A DNA stretch of 5,858 bases from Leptospira chreensis (GTDB lineage: Bacteria; Spirochaetota; Leptospiria; Leptospirales; Leptospiraceae): the NCBI RefSeq assembly GCF_016919165.1, contig NZ_JAFFPS010000062.1, forward strand, positions 1 through 5,858, in the 5' to 3' direction. A model generated the notes under the pieces. That model saw nothing but the letters and a program-made list of their open reading frames with translations, was not told where the DNA came from and made no database searches. Shown piece after piece: positions 1 to 4,855 of the stretch; position 1 is the first letter of the stretch, and the number at the start of each line of letters is the position of its first letter. The position numbers and the translations under genes were made by a program.

Positions 1-79
1 CTACGGCAAATTTCCCGCTACTCCTAACGCCTCTACGAGGCTCAGGGCGGGAAACTTCGGGAAGCCTACTTCGTTATAT
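1..79 (+). repeat. Partial attC site (3' part), atypical variant
   Basis: This is the 3' part of the attC belonging to the cassette upstream of the window. It shows an inner stem TTTCCCGC (11-18) with GCGGGAAA (47-54). Inside it is a hairpin GCCTC (29-33) with GAGGC (37-41), flanked by the CTAACG and CTCAGGG blocks found in every other copy. The core GTTATAT lies at 73-79, with the predicted crossover between G73 and T74. Unlike the other copies, it has no second hairpin between the inner-stem arm and the CTAACG block, so it is a smaller variant. The 5' half lies outside the window. Confidence 0.8.
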
Positions 80-973
80 GCAATTGCGTAAATCTTATGA
101 AATTAAAACTAAACAACAAATTAGAAATTGCAATTCACTACTTATGGTTCTGTCAAATTGATATCTCCAATATTCGGATTTTAAATAATGTAAATCAATT
201 GAAGAATGGCATAGCTTTTCCAGTTTTTGGAGAAAATATTGAAGGCGAGAATTTCACATTCGACATTATCGATCGAATCAACTTCCCTCTTATTGGAACA
301 AAAGATCTTTTAATTTTTAGATTAATATTCGAAAGTTTTGAGAAATTATTAAAAGCCTCTATAATAATTGAAAACTTTCATCAAGAAAAGGAAGAAATAA
401 TTATTTCAGATGGACATTCATTACAAATTCTATGGAATAATCTACCCGAAAAAATAGTATTCACTAAATTATCAATGCAGGTAAAAATTAAACCTGAATT
501 AATTAGAATTACCGACATCGAGAACTTTTTCAAACTTGATTATAATCTCTTAAGATATGGACTTGACAAAAATTTTCAAGTCAGCAACACATTTACTTTT
601 GAAATAGAGAAATTTAATCTCGACCTATTAATTGACAAAATTGAAAGCTTAAGTAGAACTTTAGGTACTGCTATATATAGCTCAAAATATTTAATAGGTC
701 AAGAACCAACAGGCGAAAAATTCCCAAGAGTAACCATAGAAGATTCAAATGGAAACCGTTTACTCAAAGCTTCAGAGAATTCAATTATAAAAGTTACTAA
801 TGAAAAACGCAACTGCATATAACTGACGCTAACCACTTCGCTTCAGGACTTGCGCCCTCGCTCGGTCTGCGACACATAGGCTTCTGGCACTCCCCTTGCC
901 TACGCAAGTGTCGTTCCAGTCCCTAACGTCCCGTTCGGGACTCAGGGCCAGCCTACGTCGGTTAGCTTGTTCG
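74..973 (+). mobile_element. Integron gene cassette 1
   Basis: This cassette is bounded by the predicted crossovers G73^T74 and G973^T974. It carries one gene (97-822) and its attC. The head 73-89 (GTTATATGCAATTGCGT) and tail 807-823 (ACGCAACTGCATATAAC) are inverted copies at 16 of 17 positions; the exception is A83 against C813. The ATATAAC inverse core does not match the GTTATGC now beside it at 973 but does match the cassette's own head, as expected if it was inserted as a circle. Confidence 0.85.
97..822 (+). CDS. Hypothetical protein of cassette 1 (241 aa)
   Basis: I do not recognise this protein. It is 241 aa, rich in Ile, Leu, Asn, Lys and Glu, with no signal peptide, no convincing membrane segment and no metal-binding or nucleotide-binding motif that I can see, so it is probably cytoplasmic. 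Its N-terminal two thirds alternate short hydrophobic stretches and charged turns, suggesting a mixed alpha/beta or beta-rich fold. Near the C-terminus is a segment around GQEPTGEKFPRVTIEDSNGN. The ATG at 97 is the first start after the cassette border, only 23 bp in, and has no clear Shine-Dalgarno site, so translation may be weak or leaderless-like. The stop TAA (820-822) lies inside the attC inverse core, so the last codons are also recombination sequence. As the only gene of its cassette it probably depends on upstream transcription. Confidence 0.8.
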   Translation: MKLKLNNKLEIAIHYLWFCQIDISNIRILNNVNQLKNGIAFPVFGENIEGENFTFDIIDRINFPLIGTKDLLIFRLIFESFEKLLKASIIIENFHQEKEEIIISDGHSLQILWNNLPEKIVFTKLSMQVKIKPELIRITDIENFFKLDYNLLRYGLDKNFQVSNTFTFEIEKFNLDLLIDKIESLSRTLGTAIYSSKYLIGQEPTGEKFPRVTIEDSNGNRLLKASENSIIKVTNEKRNCI

Positions 974-979
974 TTATGC
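817..979 (+). repeat. attC site of cassette 1 (type A)
   Basis: This site is about 163 bp and GC-rich. The inverse core ATATAAC is at 817-823 and the core GTTATGC at 973-979. The outer arms GCTAACC (828-834) and GGTTAGC (960-966) pair perfectly and differ in sequence from the equivalent arms of the other copies, so pairing is kept while sequence changes. The inner stem is TAGGCT (877-882) with AGCCTA (950-955). It encloses a hairpin around CTTGCctacGCAAG and a GTCCC/GGGAC hairpin flanked by CTAACG and CTCAGGG. The reverse-strand reading frame across this repeat is not a gene. Confidence 0.9.
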
Positions 980-1919
980 GCAAAAGCTGAAATCAAATTT
1001 AAAATAAAAATCAGGACGAAATGAAGAAATTCTACTTTTTTACAATACTGTTTATCGCTAATAGTCTTTATTCTCAATCATTCTTTGAGAAACAAATTCA
1101 ATTAAGAACTCAAAAACCAATTTCAGTTTATACTGGATTAAATAGCATCTCTTACTATTATTATATGCAATTTCTTGGTATTTCTTACGCATTCAATAGT
1201 AAACATGAAATTGGAGCAAATTTAATATTTTCAAAATACTCCTCAGAGGATAAAAGAAATTACCTTCCTGCACCAAATTATATTTTCATCATCAATGAAA
1301 AATTCTCATTTAATCAAAATTCAGTAAAAATATTCTATAATTACTATATCTTTGATTCTCCTTTTTACTTTAATGCTACGTTAGGTTCTCTACCAGAAGT
1401 ATCTCAAACTTATTCAGCATATATAATTCCTACTAATAGTAATAATTTCTCTGAAATAAATGTTAACATAAAAAGAAACTCAACCGCTTATTTTTCACCT
1501 GGTTTAGGGTTAAAAATGATACTCGACAATGGTGTATTTTTTTCTATCGTAGGTGGTCCTATGTTCATATTCGACAACCAGTTAAAAGCAGATTCCTACA
1601 ACTACCTAGCCTCAAATTCAGATTATCAGAATATTGCCTCTAACTTAATCTTTAATTCAATATTTGATTCGAAGAAAAAAGAATTATTTGGATTTTCAAG
1701 AAAAAATACCGAAGCATACGTTGATATATCAGCAGGAATTTCATTCTAACAGAGCAGCTTCAGCGCATAACAGCGCCTTAACGCTTCGCTTCGGCACAAG
1801 GCCTCGCTCGGTCTGCGACACATAGGCTTCTGGCACTCCCCTTGCCTTCGCAAGTGTCGTTCCAGTCCCTAACGTCCCGTTGGGACTCAGGGTCAGCCTA
1901 CGTCGTTAAGGCTAGTTCG
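974..1919 (+). mobile_element. Integron gene cassette 2
   Basis: This cassette is bounded by G973^T974 and G1919^T1920 and carries one gene (1021-1749). Its head 973-989 (GTTATGCGCAAAAGCTG) and tail 1755-1771 (CAGCTTCAGCGCATAAC) are inverted copies at 15 of 17 positions. The mismatches are at positions 10 and 11 from the border. The leader before the start codon is 47 bp, the longest among the single-gene cassettes. Confidence 0.85.
1021..1749 (+). CDS. Exported protein, probable outer-membrane beta-barrel (242 aa)
   Basis: The protein opens with a Sec signal peptide: two lysines after Met, a hydrophobic core FYFFTILFIA, then a polar region ending near residue 18 (SLYS then Q). The mature part has many short amphipathic segments rich in Tyr, Phe, Ser and Asn, with Gly-containing strands such as YFSPGLGLKMI and FFSIVGGPMFIF. 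It ends YVDISAGISF, alternating residues with a terminal Phe, the usual C-terminal signature of outer-membrane beta-barrels recognised by the BAM machinery. I therefore infer a small barrel in the outer membrane; the ligand or role is unknown. The ATG is preceded by AGGA at 1013-1016, a Shine-Dalgarno site with rather short 4-nt spacing. It is alone in its cassette, with no visible promoter of its own. It could instead be a soluble periplasmic beta protein. Confidence 0.85.
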   Translation: MKKFYFFTILFIANSLYSQSFFEKQIQLRTQKPISVYTGLNSISYYYYMQFLGISYAFNSKHEIGANLIFSKYSSEDKRNYLPAPNYIFIINEKFSFNQNSVKIFYNYYIFDSPFYFNATLGSLPEVSQTYSAYIIPTNSNNFSEINVNIKRNSTAYFSPGLGLKMILDNGVFFSIVGGPMFIFDNQLKADSYNYLASNSDYQNIASNLIFNSIFDSKKKELFGFSRKNTEAYVDISAGISF

Positions 1920-1925
1920 TTATGC
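1765..1925 (+). repeat. attC site of cassette 2 (type A)
   Basis: This site is about 161 bp. The inverse core GCATAAC is at 1765-1771 and the core GTTATGC at 1919-1925. The outer arms GCCTTAACG (1775-1783) and CGTTAAGGC (1904-1912) pair perfectly. The inner stem is TAGGCT (1823-1828) with AGCCTA (1895-1900). The terminal hairpin is GTCCC-gtt-GGGAC between the CTAACG and CTCAGGG blocks. It is nearly identical to the copy at 3708-3871 apart from loop length and a few bases. Confidence 0.9.
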
Positions 1926-2703
1926 GCAAGATGAAAAAATATATTCAAAGAAAATAAAATATGAAAAAAACAATAATATGTCTACTTCTGATAAATCTTA
2001 GCCTAAATGCTCAAAGCTCAGATTCACCAACTAAATATCCTTTAGATGAATTTCCAAAATATTTTAAACAAGGTACGCTAAATTGGGGAGTTGATTGCGA
2101 ACATTTTAAATTTAATGAAAACGGTACATTTACTTATAAATTTACTGGCGATTGTAAAGGATGGGGTAGATCAATCAAAGGCAAATGGACTAAAGGTAAC
2201 GATCGAATCATCCTTTCTGCGAAAATGACTGAAGGACCAAGCGAAGAAAAAAATCACTGTGGCGGATCATATTATCACACTAATACAAAAAAAGAAAAAA
2301 ATGAATGTATAAAGAAATACAAAACTGGAATTCTAAAAAGTTTCAAAGTTTATCCCGCAATATTTGATTTAAATGGATTCATTACTTTGGATGAAAATCA
2401 AAAAACAACGGTAACTATAAAAACTAAACTGATTAATAATGAAAAATTAAAAAATAAAGAAGGTTTTTTAAACATTGATGCGGATAAATTTGGTAGTTTC
2501 GACGAACACTCAATAGAATATTAAATCGATTTATACCTTTCATCCAGCGCATAACAGCGTGGAAACGCTTCGCTTCGGCACGAGGCCTCGCTTGGGCTGC
2601 GCCACATTTCCCTTCTGTCACTCGTTTGCATCCGCAAACTCCGTGCCAGTCCCTAACGTCCCGTTGGGACTCAGGGTCGGGAAACGTCGTCTCCACTAGT
2701 TCG
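1920..2703 (+). mobile_element. Integron gene cassette 3
   Basis: This cassette is bounded by G1919^T1920 and G2703^T2704 and, at 784 bp, is the shortest complete cassette here. It carries one gene (1961-2524). The head 1919-1936 (GTTATGCGCAAGATGAAA) and tail 2538-2555 (TTTCATCCAGCGCATAAC) are inverted copies at 16 of 18 positions, with mismatches at positions 10 and 11. An in-frame mini-ORF of 8 codons (1931-1957) sits in the leader and ends just before the real start. Confidence 0.85.
1961..2524 (+). CDS. Small exported protein with four cysteines (187 aa)
   Basis: The protein begins with a short Sec signal peptide: MKK, hydrophobic IICLLLINLSL, and a likely cleavage near NAQ at residue 18. 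There is no lipobox cysteine, so it is predicted to be a soluble exported protein rather than a lipoprotein. After cleavage it keeps Cys46, Cys65, Cys100 and Cys116, which could form two disulfides in the periplasm. Residues around 52-86 run as beta strands with the pattern F-x-F-x-E-N-G-T-F and G-K-W-x-K-G-N-D-R-I-I-L, common in small lipocalin-like or stress-response beta-barrel proteins, so a lipocalin-like fold is a reasonable but unproven guess. The middle (87-122) is charged and Lys/Glu rich. The upstream sequence is A-rich with only a weak AAAGAAAA in place of a Shine-Dalgarno site. I do not recognise a specific family. Confidence 0.8.
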   Translation: MKKTIICLLLINLSLNAQSSDSPTKYPLDEFPKYFKQGTLNWGVDCEHFKFNENGTFTYKFTGDCKGWGRSIKGKWTKGNDRIILSAKMTEGPSEEKNHCGGSYYHTNTKKEKNECIKKYKTGILKSFKVYPAIFDLNGFITLDENQKTTVTIKTKLINNEKLKNKEGFLNIDADKFGSFDEHSIEY

Positions 2704-2709
2704 TTATGC
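2549..2709 (+). repeat. attC site of cassette 3 (type B)
   Basis: This site is about 161 bp. The inverse core GCATAAC is at 2549-2555 and the core GTTATGC at 2703-2709. The outer arms GTGGAAACG (2559-2567) and CGTCTCCAC (2688-2696) pair except for one A against C, which is a G-T wobble on the bottom strand. The inner stem is TTTCCC (2607-2612) with GGGAAA (2679-2684), replacing the TAGGCT/AGCCTA pair of type A. The first hairpin is GTTTGCatccGCAAAC and the second is GTCCC-gtt-GGGAC. The antisense reading frame across this repeat (2433-2696) is not a gene. Confidence 0.9.
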
Positions 2710-3865
2710 GAAATATTTGCAAAAAGGATAAAAAATGGACTTTAAAAAATTAGAAAAAGACTTATATGAATCAGAACAATATCTTAAAAACTTAAATTTC
2801 ACTATTCAAAATAATTCTTCAATTGAAGCGATAATTCTCGCATCTACAAAATTATTCGAACAAGACAAAGGCTCAATTCCAGTAGAACAGAAATGGGACT
2901 TTCGCCAAACCTATCGAGATATTCTTGGATTTCACGATATCGTGGAAAAAATAAAAAAAATTTCCAACCATCCTTGTTATACAGAAATAATACCACACAT
3001 AAATCTACTTGCAGAATCCAAATTTCAGCAGAATGATAAGTCTTCTGTTCTTGATTCTAATTCGAATAAAGTTTTTGAATTATATCTCTCATTAGCTTGT
3101 ATGAGAATTTCTCAGAAAGTCAAACTAGACAATCCGAACATTTCAAAGGGAGATAATCCAGATATTATTTTTGATTATGAAGGTCAATCTATTGGAATAG
3201 CCTGTAAAGTTTTACATTCACCTAATCCGAAGGGAATATTTCAACATATTGAAAAATCAATTGATCAAATAGAAAAATCAGAAGCGACAAAAGGATTAAT
3301 TGTAATATCATTAAAAAATATAATAGACCATGATGATTTTTGGAAAATTCAAAACCTAGAGAATGTGAAAAATGGGACCTCGGAACCCGAATTTAATACA
3401 TTTGCAAATAGCGAGGATGCAAAAGAAAGACTAAATTCTTATGTAAAACCATTCTTTGATTATTATAGCGATCCGATAGAGTTAACTGCTTTAAACGAAT
3501 TATTTTTAAACAAGAAGACCCCACCTGAATTTTATTTTTTCCTTAATAGTATAACGTCAGTCATGGAACATGGAAGACAAAGGGCTATTAATTTCAAAAG
3601 ACTATTTCGAATCAACATTAAGGAAGGAATATTACAACCAATCACACACTCAATAGCTGACAAAATAAATCACTATATTCAATATGATACATAAACGCAA
3701 ATACTTCGCATAACAGCTCCTTAACGCTTCGCTTCGGCACGAGGCCTCGCTCGGTCTGCGACACATAGGCTTCTGGCACTCCCCTTGCCTGCGCAAGTGT
3801 CGTTCCAGTCCCTAACGTCCCGTTTCCGGGACTCAGGGTCAGCCTACGTCGTTAAGGCTAGTTCG
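2704..3865 (+). mobile_element. Integron gene cassette 4
   Basis: This cassette is bounded by G2703^T2704 and G3865^T3866 and carries one gene (2735-3694). At 1162 bp it is the longest complete cassette in the window. The head 2703-2720 (GTTATGCGAAATATTTGC) and tail 3697-3714 (GCAAATACTTCGCATAAC) are inverted copies at 17 of 18 positions, the only mismatch being A2713 against C3704. Confidence 0.85.
2735..3694 (+). CDS. PD-(D/E)XK nuclease-like protein (319 aa)
   Basis: The N-terminal part (about 1-105) is charged and probably helical. Residues 110-195 read like a restriction-endonuclease-type core: a helix with Glu115 (KVFELYLSLA), a strand entering with Pro142-Asp143 (NPDIIFDY), a turn, then a strand SIGIACKVL with Lys158, and a helix ending near Gln178 (IDQIEKS) before the strand GLIVISL. 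This order matches the PD-(D/E)XK superfamily, in which Asp and Lys bind metal and activate water. The usual Glu or Asp two residues before Lys is Ala156 here, so either another acidic residue such as Glu115 stands in for it or activity is altered. The C-terminal third is unrecognised. The start is supported by AAGGA at 2724-2728, 6 nt before ATG. There is no partner methylase, so a defence role is inference. Confidence 0.8.
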   Translation: MDFKKLEKDLYESEQYLKNLNFTIQNNSSIEAIILASTKLFEQDKGSIPVEQKWDFRQTYRDILGFHDIVEKIKKISNHPCYTEIIPHINLLAESKFQQNDKSSVLDSNSNKVFELYLSLACMRISQKVKLDNPNISKGDNPDIIFDYEGQSIGIACKVLHSPNPKGIFQHIEKSIDQIEKSEATKGLIVISLKNIIDHDDFWKIQNLENVKNGTSEPEFNTFANSEDAKERLNSYVKPFFDYYSDPIELTALNELFLNKKTPPEFYFFLNSITSVMEHGRQRAINFKRLFRINIKEGILQPITHSIADKINHYIQYDT

Positions 3866-3871
3866 TTATAC
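3708..3871 (+). repeat. attC site of cassette 4 (type A)
   Basis: This site is about 164 bp. The inverse core GCATAAC is at 3708-3714; the adjacent core GTTATAC at 3865-3871 comes from cassette 5, so the two do not match fully. The outer arms CCTTAACG (3719-3726) and CGTTAAGG (3850-3857) pair perfectly. The interior is type A (TAGGCT with AGCCTA). The terminal hairpin is the longest of the set, GTCCCG-ttt c-CGGGAC, so the loop varies while the stem and flanking CTAACG and CTCAGGG blocks are kept. Confidence 0.9.
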
Positions 3872-3991
3872 GACATAGCCTAAAAAATAAGCTTTAACAC
3901 TAGAATTTGCGAAATAGGAAGGGGAAAAAACAATAATTGCGTAATCAACCCATATTCAAGTTACAATTTCCTTTAACTTTCCAGAAAAAAT

Positions 3992-4005
3992 TCAGAAATT
4001 TCTGA
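3992..4005. promoter_or_regulatory. Perfect 14-bp palindrome upstream of the antitoxin
   Basis: TCAGAAATTTCTGA reads the same on both strands. It lies about 50 bp before the preferred antitoxin start and 14 bp before a second palindrome. Its position suits an operator or upstream activator site, but its sequence differs from the second palindrome, so a single regulator binding both is not obvious. In an AT-rich region chance is possible. Confidence 0.4.
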
Positions 4006-4019
4006 TTGAAATTGATTAC

Positions 4020-4037
4020 ACAATGTTACAACATTGT
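4020..4037. promoter_or_regulatory. Candidate operator for the toxin-antitoxin operon
   Basis: ACAATGTT and AACATTGT are perfect 8-bp inverted arms separated by AC. The site ends 15 bp before the preferred antitoxin start at 4053. AbrB/MazE-type antitoxins normally bind palindromes in their own promoter, so this is the best candidate for autoregulation. It also covers the upstream ATG at 4023, which argues against that codon being the real start. Confidence 0.55.
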
Positions 4038-4042
4038 TATTA

Positions 4043-4046
4043 CAGG
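4043..4046 (+). promoter_or_regulatory. Shine-Dalgarno site that fixes the antitoxin start
   Basis: CAGG lies 6 nt before ATG 4053. The upstream in-frame ATG at 4023 has no such site and lies inside a palindrome. Starting at 4053 also puts the conserved AbrB strand directly at the N-terminus. Confidence 0.5.
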
Positions 4047-4052
4047 CTAAAT

Positions 4053-4265
4053 ATGTTAAAAAAATTAGTACAACACGGGAACAGCTCCGCTTTAGTTATT
4101 GAGAAACCGATTCTTGAACTTTTAAAAATTGATCAAAACTCGACTCTCGAAGTTACTACTGATGGCAAATCTTTGATTATCAAACCAATAGAAAAGACTA
4201 TTACAAAATCTCTTGAAAAAATTAATAAAGCTCACGGCAAAACACTCAAAAAACTTGCGCAATAA
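4053..4265 (+). CDS. AbrB/MazE-type antitoxin (70 aa)
   Basis: This is the predicted antitoxin and autorepressor of the Doc toxin that follows. Residues 2-46 have the swapped-hairpin AbrB/SpoVT/MazE pattern: LKKLVQHGNSSALVIEKPIL, then LLKID, then LEVTTDGKSLIIKPI. This fold dimerises and binds palindromic operators. The basic, probably helical tail (about 48-70, with SLEKINKAHGKTLKKLAQ) is where such antitoxins usually embrace the toxin. It includes T-K-S-L-E-K, a near miss to the (S/T)xxxE(G/N) motif that blocks Fic enzymes, but the last residue is wrong, so I do not rely on it. The stop codon overlaps the toxin start by one base (TAATG), indicating translational coupling. An in-frame ATG at 4023 would add ten residues; I prefer 4053 because of the ribosome binding site and domain boundary. 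Confidence 0.85.
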   Translation: MLKKLVQHGNSSALVIEKPILELLKIDQNSTLEVTTDGKSLIIKPIEKTITKSLEKINKAHGKTLKKLAQ

Positions 4266-4663
4266 TGCTGGATGAAACTATATTCCTCTCCATTGAGGAT
4301 GTAATTCTTATACACAAAAATCAAATCGAACTCTATGGCGGAGCAAATGTCATTCGTGATCACGGACTTCTAGAATCGGCCATTAACCAACCAATGGCCA
4401 CTTTTGATGGTATCAGTTTACACCCTTCTCTATTCGATAAAGCAGCTGCCTATTTATATTACTTATGCAAAAATCATCCTTTTTTGGATGGAAATAAACG
4501 AGTTGCATTGGCTTCTTCATTAGTCTTTCTCGATATTAACGGATATGAAATACTTGATCCAAATGAAATCTTATATAACTTCGTAATTGGAGTCGCCGAA
4601 GGACAATACAAGTTAGAAGAGATTAAGAAAATATTAGAATCTCTAGCTAAACTTAATATCTAA
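4265..4663 (+). CDS. doc: Doc-family (Fic fold) toxin, death-on-curing type
   Basis: This is a 132-aa Fic-fold protein of the usual Doc length. The signature HPFLDGNKR at residues 71-79 matches HxFx(D/N)GNKR: His71 is the catalytic base, Asp75 the metal ligand, and Asn77, Lys78 and Arg79 hold the nucleotide phosphates. Upstream, IEDVILIHKNQIELYGG and the segment RDHGLLESAINQP are typical of Doc proteins. P1 Doc phosphorylates EF-Tu and stops translation, whereas most Fic proteins AMP-ylate targets. Doc itself has an Ala at the Gly position, so this Gly-containing version could be either. Its ATG overlaps the antitoxin stop by one base, and the antitoxin is AbrB-like rather than the classical Phd. 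The gene looks intact. Its product is expected in the cytoplasm, harmless while the antitoxin is made, and would penalise loss of the cassette. Confidence 0.93.
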   Translation: MLDETIFLSIEDVILIHKNQIELYGGANVIRDHGLLESAINQPMATFDGISLHPSLFDKAAAYLYYLCKNHPFLDGNKRVALASSLVFLDINGYEILDPNEILYNFVIGVAEGQYKLEEIKKILESLAKLNI

Positions 4664-4677
4664 CAATAGGCTACGTC

Positions 4678-4839
4678 GTATAACAGCATGGAAACGCTGC
4701 GCTTCGGCACGAGGCCTCGCTTGGGCTGCGCCACATTTCCCTTCTGTCACTCGTTTGCATCCGCAAACTCCGTCCCAGTCCCTAACGTCCCGTTCGGGAC
4801 TCAGGGTCGGGAAACGTCGTCTCCACTAGTTCGTTATGC
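4678..4839 (+). repeat. attC site of cassette 5 (type B)
   Basis: This site is about 162 bp. The inverse core GTATAAC (4678-4684) does not pair fully with the adjacent core GTTATGC (4833-4839), which was brought by cassette 6, but pairs perfectly with cassette 5's own head at 3865. The outer arms ATGGAAACG and CGTCTCCAC differ at two positions, both A against C on the top strand and therefore G-T wobbles on the bottom strand. The interior is type B. An open frame running through this repeat into the next gene is accidental; that gene starts at 4856. Confidence 0.9.
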
Positions 4840-4855
4840 GAAATTGCTTAAAAAT

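Larger units (their letters stand above)
3872..4052 (+). promoter_or_regulatory. Leader and probable promoter region of the toxin-antitoxin cassette
   Basis: About 180 bp of AT-rich DNA holds no gene that I can support. It contains two palindromes (3992-4005 and 4020-4037). A weak sigma70-like pair is possible, TTGATT at 4012-4017 and TGTTAT at 4035-4040 with a 17-bp spacer, which would put the second palindrome over the spacer and -10. A strong Shine-Dalgarno-like AGGAAGGGG near 3917-3925 has no usable start codon after it and may be a remnant. The length contrasts with the 22-47 bp leaders of the other cassettes, supporting independent expression. Confidence 0.5.
3866..4833 (+). mobile_element. 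Integron gene cassette 5 (toxin-antitoxin)
   Basis: This cassette is bounded by G3865^T3866 and G4833^T4834. It is the only cassette with two genes and with a long leader. The head 3865-3882 (GTTATACGACATAGCCTA) and tail 4667-4684 (TAGGCTACGTCGTATAAC) are inverted copies at 17 of 18 positions; only A3875 and C4674 do not match. Head and inverse core share the unusual GTTATAC/GTATAAC variant, which neither neighbouring cassette has. This is the clearest proof in the window of where one unit starts and ends. Confidence 0.88.

Noticed and set aside
829..1077. Reverse-strand reading frame of 82 codons
   Set aside because: It is the antisense of the attC at 817-979 plus the start of the next gene; the same peptide-like sequence recurs at other attC copies because the DNA structure, not a protein, is conserved.
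1750..1925. GC-rich hairpin repeats as intrinsic terminators or REP/MITE elements
   Set aside because: No U-tract follows the stems, and the border logic between cassette head and tail fits attC much better than a dispersed repeat, though the folded RNA could still dampen read-through.
2433..2696. Reverse-strand reading frame of 87 codons
   Set aside because: It covers the attC at 2549-2709 and the end of the cassette 3 gene in antisense; composition follows the repeat and there is no ribosome binding site.
3917..3945. A gene start after the AGGAAGGGG sequence
   Set aside because: No ATG, GTG or TTG follows with an open frame of useful length; the nearest readable codons stop almost at once.
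4023..4052. Longer antitoxin starting at 4023
   Set aside because: The ATG sits inside a perfect inverted repeat, has no Shine-Dalgarno site, and adds ten residues ahead of the domain's normal N-terminus.
4688..4855. N-terminal extension of the cassette 6 protein
   Set aside because: This open stretch is translated attC and crosses the cassette border, so it would change with whichever cassette lies upstream; the ATG at 4856 is the first start within the cassette.
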